Assembly (NCBI GenBank): GCA_021204865.1
Contig: JAJPYQ010000041.1
Location: 29,130 to 93,129, forward strand
DNA: 64,000 bases
DNA from: Prevotellaceae bacterium
Lineage (GTDB): Bacteria > Bacteroidota > Bacteroidia > Bacteroidales > Bacteroidaceae
Direction: 5' to 3'
In this document: piece by piece, positions 1 through 5,961 of the stretch
Numbering within the stretch: position 1 is the first letter of the stretch
How the letters are laid out: each line of letters starts with the position of its first letter
Made by a program: the position numbers and the translations under genes
Notes under the pieces: model-generated
What the model saw: the letters and a program-made list of their open reading frames with translations, nothing else
Databases searched by the model: none
Told to the model about the DNA's origin: nothing

Positions 1-1
1 C

Positions 2-2221
2 GTGGTGAAGGCGGCGGAGGTGCATTACCCCCGCATACCGCGCCCCTATTGGGAGCAGCGCATAAGGATGTGCAAGGCGCTGGGGATGAACACGCTCTGC
101 ATCTACATCTTCTGGAACGCCCACGAGCAAGAGGAGGGCGTGTTCGACTTCACTGGCAACAACGACATCCGTGCCTTCGTCAAGCTCGCCCAGAAGGAGG
201 GGATGTACGTCATCCTTCGCCCCGGCCCGTACGTCTGCGCCGAGTGGGAGATGGGTGGCTTGCCTTGGTGGCTGCTGAAGAAGAAGGACATAAGCCTGCG
301 CGAGCAAGACCCTTACTTCATGGAGCGGTTGGAGCTGTTCGAGGCGAAAGTAGGCGAGCAGCTCTCCGACCTGACCATCGAGAAGGGCGGTCCGATAATA
401 ATGGTGCAAGTGGAGAACGAGTACGGCTCTTACGGCGAGGACAAGGAGTACGTCTCGGCTGTGCGGGACATCATACGCGGGAGCGGCTTCGACGGGGTGC
501 AGCTCTTCCAGTGCGACTGGAGCAGCAACTTCACGAAGAATGCCCTCGACGACCTCCTTTGGACGATGAACTTCGGCACGGGGGCTAACGTGGACAACGA
601 GTTCAAGCGGCTTAAGGAGCTGCGCCCCGACAGCCCGCTGATGTGCTCCGAGTTCTGGAGCGGCTGGTTCGACAAGTGGGGAGGCAGGCACGAGACACGC
701 GGTGCGGAGGAGATGGTGAGCGGCATAAGGGATATGCTCGACCGCGGCATATCCTTCAGCCTCTATATGACGCACGGAGGCACGAACTGGGGGCATTGGG
801 CAGGCGCCAACAGCCCCGGCTTCGCCCCCGACGTGACGAGCTACGACTACGACGCCCCCATCAACGAGGCGGGGCAGACCACCGACAAGTACTGGGAGCT
901 GCGGCGGATGATGGCTGAGTACACGGACGGCAAGCTGCCGCCAGTGCCAAAGGAGTTCCCCGTCATCAGCATCCCCAAGATAGAGTTCAACGAGGTCGCT
1001 CCCCTCTACGACAACCTCGGCGAGGGCATCGAGAGCGTTGACACGAAGACCTTCGAGGAGCTCGGCCAAGGCTGGGGCTGCCTGCTCTACCGCACCACCG
1101 TGCCGCAGGACGTGCCGTCGGAGAGCGTCCTCACCGTCACCGAGGCGCACGACTATGCGCAGGTGTTCCTTAACCAACGCTTCATAGGCAAGATAGACCG
1201 CATCAATCACGAGACCTCCGTCGTGCTGCCGCAGCTCAAGGAGGGCGACGTGCTCGACATCTACGTGGAGGCTCTCGGCAGGATCAACTTCGGTAGTGCG
1301 ATAAAGGACTTCAAGGGCATCACCGAGAAGGTGGAGCTGACGTACACGCTTCCCTCTCAGACCACTGTAACGATGAACCTTAAGGGCTGGGCTATTTTCC
1401 CCCTGCCTGACGACTACCAAAGGCAGAGGGATATGGCTTACGTCCCCCTGACCGAGGAGAACAAGGGCGTGCGAGGCAACTATCGGGCTACCTTCACGCT
1501 GGGCAAGGTGGGCGACACCTTCCTCAACCTCGAGACGTGGGGCAAGGGGCAGGTCTACGTGAACGGACACGCCATCGGGCGCTTCTGGCAGGTGGGGCCG
1601 CAGCAGACGCTCTACATGCCCGGCTGTTGGCTGAGGAAGGGGGAGAACGAGATAATAGTGACTGACGTCCTCGGCCCGACGGAGGCTGCCGTGGAGGGCT
1701 TGACGAAGCCCATCATCGACAAGCTGCAGCTCTCCGCGCCGCAGACGCACCGTCTGGAGGGGCAGACGCTCGACCTTTCGGGCGAGACTCCCGTGCAGGA
1801 GGGCAGCCTTGAGGCGGGCAACGGATGGCAGGAGGTGCGCTTCGCCTCCAACGCCACCGGCAGGTACGTCTGCATCGAGGCGCTCAACAGCCACTGGGAC
1901 CGCGAGTACTGCTGCATCGCCGAGCTTTACCTGCTCGATGCCGACGGGCAGCGCCTTAGCCGAGAGCCGTGGCAGGTGGCTTACGCTGACGACGAGGACG
2001 TGACGAGCGGCAACAAGAACGCCGACAAGCTGTTCGACCTTCAGGAGAGCACCTACTGGAGCACCAACAAGGGCGTGCCCTATCCCCACGCCGTGGTCAT
2101 CGACCTCGGGCAGGACAAGACCCTCAGCGGCTTCCAGATACTGCCCCGAATGGAGCAGGGAGCGCCCGAGAGCATCAAGGACTACCGCATATACGTCAGC
2201 TCAGAGCCGTTCAAGATGTAA
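2..2221 (+). CDS. GH35 beta-galactosidase, 5'-partial
   Basis: Retaining beta-galactosidase of glycoside hydrolase family 35, expected to be secreted and to remove terminal galactose from plant or host glycans. The 739 visible residues begin inside the catalytic TIM barrel (VKAAEVHYPRIP), so the signal peptide and true start lie left of the window; the GTG at the edge is not a start. The acid/base Glu sits in VENEYGSYG (about residue 138) and the nucleophile Glu in CSEFWSGWFDKWG (about 217). Beta-sandwich domains follow, and the last 130 residues resemble an F5/8 type C (CBM32-like) module. The stop is followed within 70 bp by a tRNA gene with its own promoter. Confidence 0.93.
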   Translation: MVKAAEVHYPRIPRPYWEQRIRMCKALGMNTLCIYIFWNAHEQEEGVFDFTGNNDIRAFVKLAQKEGMYVILRPGPYVCAEWEMGGLPWWLLKKKDISLREQDPYFMERLELFEAKVGEQLSDLTIEKGGPIIMVQVENEYGSYGEDKEYVSAVRDIIRGSGFDGVQLFQCDWSSNFTKNALDDLLWTMNFGTGANVDNEFKRLKELRPDSPLMCSEFWSGWFDKWGGRHETRGAEEMVSGIRDMLDRGISFSLYMTHGGTNWGHWAGANSPGFAPDVTSYDYDAPINEAGQTTDKYWELRRMMAEYTDGKLPPVPKEFPVISIPKIEFNEVAPLYDNLGEGIESVDTKTFEELGQGWGCLLYRTTVPQDVPSESVLTVTEAHDYAQVFLNQRFIGKIDRINHETSVVLPQLKEGDVLDIYVEALGRINFGSAIKDFKGITEKVELTYTLPSQTTVTMNLKGWAIFPLPDDYQRQRDMAYVPLTEENKGVRGNYRATFTLGKVGDTFLNLETWGKGQVYVNGHAIGRFWQVGPQQTLYMPGCWLRKGENEIIVTDVLGPTEAAVEGLTKPIIDKLQLSAPQTHRLEGQTLDLSGETPVQEGSLEAGNGWQEVRFASNATGRYVCIEALNSHWDREYCCIAELYLLDADGQRLSREPWQVAYADDEDVTSGNKNADKLFDLQESTYWSTNKGVPYPHAVVIDLGQDKTLSGFQILPRMEQGAPESIKDYRIYVSSEPFKM

Positions 2222-2236
2222 AAAGGCAGCGGGGCG

Positions 2237-2267
2237 CTTGCCCGATGTCTCTTTTTTAGTATCTTTG
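2237..2267 (+). promoter_or_regulatory. Bacteroidota promoter of tRNA-Pro
   Basis: CTTG (-33) and TATCTTTG (-7) are separated by exactly 19 bp, matching the TTTG-N19-TAnnTTTG consensus of the Bacteroidota primary sigma factor. Transcription should start near 2274, just ahead of the tRNA. Confidence 0.7.
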
Positions 2268-2285
2268 CAGCTGCCTAAGGGCAAT

Positions 2286-2358
2286 CGGGGTGTAGCGCAG
2301 TTGGTAGCGCACCTGGTTTGGGACCAGGGGGTCGCAAGTTCGAGCCTTGTCACCCCGA
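2286..2358 (+). tRNA. tRNA-Pro (anticodon UGG)
   Basis: A complete cloverleaf can be drawn. The 7-bp acceptor CGGGGTG pairs with CACCCCG, the D arm is GCGC/GCGC, the anticodon stem CCTGG/CCAGG holds loop TTTGGGA (anticodon TGG), and the T arm GCAAG/CTTGT has loop TTCGAGC. The discriminator is A and CCA is not encoded. The Panacea gene begins 26 bp downstream with no visible promoter between, so co-transcription is possible. Confidence 0.96.
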
Positions 2359-2384
2359 CGATTTATAAGAAACACACATATCCG

Positions 2385-2921
2385 ATGGAAGCTACAGCCA
2401 AGAGAGAGAATGCCTTGTCGATAGCCAATTGCTTTGTGAGCATAGCTAAGGAGAAGGGAGAGCCGATAAGGCTGCTCGGTCTCATTAAGCGTGTCTACAT
2501 AGCGCATGGCTTCAGCCTTGCCATTTACAATGAACCACTTCTTGACAGACGGTTCGACAGGGTTGAGGCATGGCGGTATGGTCCCGTCATCCCCTCCGTC
2601 TACCATTCGTTCAAGCATTATAAGGATTCCCCCATTACGGAGGGAACGGTCATATTGAAGTGGAACGAAGATAAAAGCGAAGCTGTGTACGAGTCCCCCG
2701 AGGTGCGGAACGAGATGGCGAGGAGGATTGTGAAAATGGTATATGAGCGTTACCGCAATTGGAGCGACAGTGCGCTTGTCTCCCTCACGCATAGGGATGG
2801 CACGCCCTGGAGATGGTGCTACAAGGAGGGAGAGAATGCTGAGATCCCAGATTTCATTACCAAGGCCTTCTACCGCAAGGTGGTTGATAGCGAGATGAAG
2901 AGAGCTGGGTATGGAGGATAA
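2385..2921 (+). CDS. Panacea (DUF4065/SocA-like) domain protein, candidate antitoxin
   Basis: A 178-residue soluble protein with the Panacea/DUF4065 signature: IKRVYIAHGFSLA near residue 31, EAWRYGPVIPSVYHSF near 58 and LTHRDGTPWR near 137. The domain is known as a general antitoxin module that neutralises unrelated toxins. The ATG at 2385 is chosen because a longer reading would translate the tRNA. The next gene overlaps by 11 bp and encodes a small membrane protein, the arrangement expected of an antitoxin-toxin pair. Family call is confident; toxin-antitoxin function is inferred from context. Confidence 0.82.
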   Translation: MEATAKRENALSIANCFVSIAKEKGEPIRLLGLIKRVYIAHGFSLAIYNEPLLDRRFDRVEAWRYGPVIPSVYHSFKHYKDSPITEGTVILKWNEDKSEAVYESPEVRNEMARRIVKMVYERYRNWSDSALVSLTHRDGTPWRWCYKEGENAEIPDFITKAFYRKVVDSEMKRAGYGG

Positions 2922-3306
2922 GGAAAGGGAGATAGACATTCTCCAGAACGATAAAGCTCCTGAGGGAGATAAGTCTGAGGTTCTTCACAAGGAAGAGCTT
3001 TTCAGGTTGGCGGCGGAGAACTATTCCCAGCAGAATGAGATGCTGAGGGAGCGTCAGTCCAATCTCATCCAGGACAGAGAGCAGAGGAAGAAGTATGCCT
3101 CGCGTATCTTCTGGATGATATGCGTATATCTCGTCCTTATCCTCATTGTTGTCTTTTCGTGCGGATGGGGTCTTATGGCTCTGAACGATGGAGTGTTGAT
3201 GATGCTCCTCGGCACTACCACAGCCAACGTCATAGGCCTATTTGCTATCGTCACCAAGTATTTGTTCCACCCGACTGTGGATAGTGCGAGTTACAATTCA
3301 CGCTGA
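2911..3306 (+). CDS. Small two-helix membrane protein, candidate Panacea-paired toxin
   Basis: A 131-residue protein. The first 70 residues are charged and probably helical (AAENYSQQNEMLRERQ), followed by two hydrophobic segments at about 74-95 and 99-118 and a short polar tail. It overlaps the Panacea gene by 11 bp and has no visible promoter of its own. Membrane-acting partners are known among Panacea toxins, so a depolarising or membrane-damaging toxin is plausible. No catalytic motif is recognised, and an unrelated role cannot be excluded. Confidence 0.6.
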   Translation: MEDKEREIDILQNDKAPEGDKSEVLHKEELFRLAAENYSQQNEMLRERQSNLIQDREQRKKYASRIFWMICVYLVLILIVVFSCGWGLMALNDGVLMMLLGTTTANVIGLFAIVTKYLFHPTVDSASYNSR

Positions 3307-3401
3307 GTGGCATAAACTGGAAAGCCCTGTGTCACTTGTGGCTCGGCTCTCTTGGAGACACCCCGACACAGAGACAGAAATGAAGGCGAAAGCCAATCCC
3401 C

Positions 3402-4898
3402 TTATCTTGAGGCAGGGCGGAACTTCAGCCAGTCGCGGCTGAAGCGCCCGTATGCGTTTAGCCCCGACGAGTAGCCGAACAGCACACGCCTCAGGCGGTA
3501 GCTGCGGTAGTGGGACAGCACGCCAAGGAAGGAATTCACCGATGCGTCCATCCGTGCGTAGTCTGTGTAGCGGTTTGCCTTCAGCTTCTGGCGGATGCGC
3601 CTCAGTGAGTCGTTCGAGATATAGGTGCGGAAGGGCTTAATGTACGCGCCGAGGAACTGCACCCCGTGCCGCGCGTCCGCTATGTGAAGCTTCCTTTTGT
3701 TCAGGTTCAGGCGCAGGTTCTCGCTTAGGAACTCGTCTATCCGCGGCACGAGAGAGCGCAGCCACTCCCTGCTCTGCGCCACCACGTAGCAGTCGTCCAC
3801 GTATCGCCCATAGTGTCGGCAGCCCAAGGTGCGCTTCATGAACTGGTCGAAGGCGTTCATGTAGACGTTGCTGAACAGCTGCGACGACAGGTTGCCTATG
3901 GGCAGCCCGCAGCCCGCGGCGGAGTGGAATATGCTCTTGTCTTTGGGCAGCTGCTCCCAGTCCTCTGGTTTTCCCAGCAGGCGGCAGTTCTCGGTGGGGT
4001 CGGTGTTCACGATGCTCTCCAGCAGATAGTCAGCGAACTCCATGTCTATCATCTCTCCCCACCGCTTCCCCTCTTTGTCCGAGGCGTGGCAGCTCATCTT
4101 GCCAAGCGTGTCGCGGCACAGCCCCAGCAATACCCCCCTGTCTATGTGCATGAAGTAGCCGCTTATGTCGAGCTTCATCACGTAGGCAGGGCGTGTGTGG
4201 TTGGCAGACACGCTGCGTATGTGGTGCCTCAGCCGCTCTATGCCATAGTGTGTGCCTCGTCCTTTTATGCAGCTGTAGCAGTCCGCCACGAAAGTTCGCT
4301 CGAACAGGCGGTGCGTGTAGTTGTAGAAAAGGTGGTGCACTATGCGGTCGCGGAAGTCGGCTGCGAACACCTCCCGCATCTTCGGGTCGTGGATTACGAA
4401 GCAGGTGGAGGGCAGCGGGCGGTACGAGCGTGAGTACAGCTCGTTGCGGAGGGTCACGAGGTTGTCCTCCAGCCGGTATTCAAACGTCAGCTGGTACGTC
4501 CTGCCCCTTTTGTGCCTCCTTGCGTCCTTGTAGGCGCGGTAGAGGTCGACGAGCAGCTGCTCCCGTGTTAACTTGAAAGGGCGGGCGGCGGAGGGAGGCG
4601 CGGATGGCGGTGTAAGTTCTGAAACGGCGCGGACGGAGAAGCCGTTGTTGCGGTTGTTGTTGTTCCGGTTGAAGTTGCCACTGTTGAAGTTGAGGTTGTA
4701 CGCGTTCTGCGTATTGCTCTCGTTGGGTGTGGCACTCCAATAGTTGCCGTTCTCTCCAGCGTTGTTAAGCGACGTCCCGTTACGCCAGCCAGCGGCGGGA
4801 ACGCTTCTTAGGCGGCCATCTATACTGCAAGGCGGCGAAGGGCATTCTTCCTGCGATTTGCCGCCAGGCTCACTCTTATTTACCATGTCTGTCTCCAT
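3402..4898 (-). CDS. DGR reverse transcriptase
   Basis: Reverse transcriptase of a diversity-generating retroelement. It copies template-repeat RNA with adenine-specific errors. Numbering from the ATG at 4898, motif A is KLDISGYF (D244), the family hallmark IGNLSSQ lies at 334-340 (group II and retroviral enzymes have QGxxxSP-like sequences), and the catalytic YVDD is at 366-369. The start is uncertain. The template repeat occupies codons 33-94 in the same frame, no ATG follows it before the conserved RT region (about residue 108 on), and first candidates lie upstream at 4898 or 4886. Either the RT carries a template-encoded N-terminal extension or it starts at a non-ATG codon after the repeat. 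About 390 residues of core match the usual DGR RT length. Confidence 0.95.
   Translation of the reverse strand: METDMVNKSEPGGKSQEECPSPPCSIDGRLRSVPAAGWRNGTSLNNAGENGNYWSATPNESNTQNAYNLNFNSGNFNRNNNNRNNGFSVRAVSELTPPSAPPSAARPFKLTREQLLVDLYRAYKDARRHKRGRTYQLTFEYRLEDNLVTLRNELYSRSYRPLPSTCFVIHDPKMREVFAADFRDRIVHHLFYNYTHRLFERTFVADCYSCIKGRGTHYGIERLRHHIRSVSANHTRPAYVMKLDISGYFMHIDRGVLLGLCRDTLGKMSCHASDKEGKRWGEMIDMEFADYLLESIVNTDPTENCRLLGKPEDWEQLPKDKSIFHSAAGCGLPIGNLSSQLFSNVYMNAFDQFMKRTLGCRHYGRYVDDCYVVAQSREWLRSLVPRIDEFLSENLRLNLNKRKLHIADARHGVQFLGAYIKPFRTYISNDSLRRIRQKLKANRYTDYARMDASVNSFLGVLSHYRSYRLRRVLFGYSSGLNAYGRFSRDWLKFRPASR
4617..4801 (-). repeat. DGR template repeat (TR)
   Basis: A 185-bp repeat that aligns without gaps to the variable repeat at 5965-6149. 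It differs at 20 positions, all of which are A on the coding (minus) strand of the TR: 14 A-to-G, 4 A-to-T and 2 A-to-C in the VR. The repeat is rich in AAC codons, which cannot mutate to a stop at the first two positions. It lies upstream of and in frame with the RT. Confidence 0.97.
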
Positions 4899-4975
4899 CT
4901 ATGGTCAGGTCGCCTCTCTTTAAGCATTGAATTTACTATGCGCTCTGCCGGCAGCCTTGGCCGCCGGCATTCCGG

Positions 4976-5359
4976 CTATGTCGTCGGCGCCTCCTCCCCG
5001 CGCCCGCTGTTTTGCTTGTTTGTCACGCTCTTCTCCCACGCTGCCATCTGCCTCGACATGTCCTGCGTGCGCTCCGCCAGCTCGGTGTACTTCCCCTCCG
5101 AGATGTGGCGCATGTCGCACAGCAGCCGCACATACACCTGCGCCTCCAGCAGAGTCTCCCGCATACGTGTTATTATCGGAGCCTTGTTCTTCGTGCGGTT
5201 GGCTCGGTATATCAGGATGATTATCTCCATCACCTTCGCCCTCAGGTCCGTGCCTATGGAGTAGCGGCAGTCCCGGGGCAGGTTGGGCAGCATCTTGCTC
5301 ACCGACAGCAGCAGCGAGTAGGTTGCCTTGTAGATGGGCAGGTTTGTGTATATAGCCAT
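4976..5359 (-). CDS. avd: DGR accessory variability determinant Avd
   Basis: A 127-residue, almost all-helical protein of the four-helix-bundle Avd type. In characterised DGRs, Avd forms a basic pentameric barrel that binds the RT and the template RNA and is needed for cDNA synthesis. Segments such as IYKATYSLLLSVSKMLPN, basic DLRAKVMEIIILIYRAN and RMRETLLEAQVYVRLLCD fit the expected helices. It lies between the accessory gene (6 bp away) and the template repeat, the standard position. Confidence 0.9.
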   Translation of the reverse strand: MAIYTNLPIYKATYSLLLSVSKMLPNLPRDCRYSIGTDLRAKVMEIIILIYRANRTKNKAPIITRMRETLLEAQVYVRLLCDMRHISEGKYTELAERTQDMSRQMAAWEKSVTNKQNSGRGEEAPTT

Positions 5360-5365
5360 CTCGCC

Positions 5366-5854
5366 TCACTGGTTTGACAGCAGCTTGCGAAGCTCGGAGA
5401 GGAACACCGCGCACTCCACCATCGACTTGCTCTCCAGCGGGTATTCCCTCAGCCGCCTCAGCACCTCGCGCTCAGCGTCAGCCCCAGCCATTGGCAGGGC
5501 GTTGTAGTCTCCCTTCGACGACTCCTCCGCCTGCACCGTGGCTTTCCACGTCTCGTAGGCCTCCTCCGCAGGTGTCTCTTCCGCCGTGAGACTTATGTCG
5601 AACCCGAAGTCGGTCTTGCTCGACGTGCGCTCGCCTATGTTGTTGAACAGGCTCTTCTCGGGGAAGCCTATATAGTAGACATCACGCTTCAGTGTCTTCA
5701 CATACTTGCGCATCACCTTGTATTCCGCTATGCAGCAGCAGAACAGCCACGCCGAATGGTCGTACGCGCGGTAGAACTCACCTGACCTGACGAGACGGAT
5801 GGTGCCTTGGGGAGCCGCCTCCTCAAACTTGATAGCTTCTGTGTACGTTGGCAT
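5366..5854 (-). CDS. MutS-domain-I-like DGR accessory protein
   Basis: A 162-residue protein whose first 75 residues resemble the mismatch-recognition domain I of MutS. RLVRSGEFYRAYDHSAW parallels the MutS GDFYE segment, and YYIGFPEKSL parallels the MutS AGxPxH region. The rest, including an acidic stretch near 90-125, is unrecognised, and no MutS ATPase is present. MutS-like stand-alone genes are a known minority accessory in DGR cassettes. It sits in the cassette between target and avd. A role in cDNA or heteroduplex handling is inference. Confidence 0.75.
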   Translation of the reverse strand: MPTYTEAIKFEEAAPQGTIRLVRSGEFYRAYDHSAWLFCCCIAEYKVMRKYVKTLKRDVYYIGFPEKSLFNNIGERTSSKTDFGFDISLTAEETPAEEAYETWKATVQAEESSKGDYNALPMAGADAEREVLRRLREYPLESKSMVECAVFLSELRKLLSNQ

Positions 5855-5892
5855 AAAATCTCAAAAAAATCGACCCGCTTCGCGGGAATTCC

Positions 5893-5919
5893 AGCGTCGG
5901 GCTTTTAATGCCCGACGCT
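5893..5919 (-). terminator. Perfect 10-bp hairpin after the variable repeat
   Basis: AGCGTCGGGC (5893-5902) and GCCCGACGCT (5910-5919) form a perfect stem with a 7-nt loop. It lies 43 bp past the target stop codon. DGR variable repeats often have GC-rich hairpins or cruciforms downstream that promote homing. A terminator role is also possible, although the accessory genes follow on the same strand. Confidence 0.65.
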
Positions 5920-5923
5920 AATA

Positions 5924-5950
5924 AATCAAATGAATCAAATGAATCAAACA
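5924..5950. repeat. Three 9-bp tandem repeats between VR and hairpin
   Basis: AATCAAATG is repeated twice exactly and a third time with two changes, directly between the target stop codon and the hairpin. No function is recognised. Its position next to the homing site makes it worth recording. Confidence 0.6.
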
Positions 5951-5961
5951 CGCTTCGCTTT

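Noticed and set aside
2238..2384. N-terminal extension of the Panacea protein
   Set aside because: It would translate the tRNA-Pro gene. The ATG at 2385 gives the usual domain length.
4480..4740. Small frame with Gln-rich product over the template repeat, and its counterpart at 5823-6115
   Set aside because: These are out-of-frame readings of the TR and VR AAC-rich sequence, not genes.
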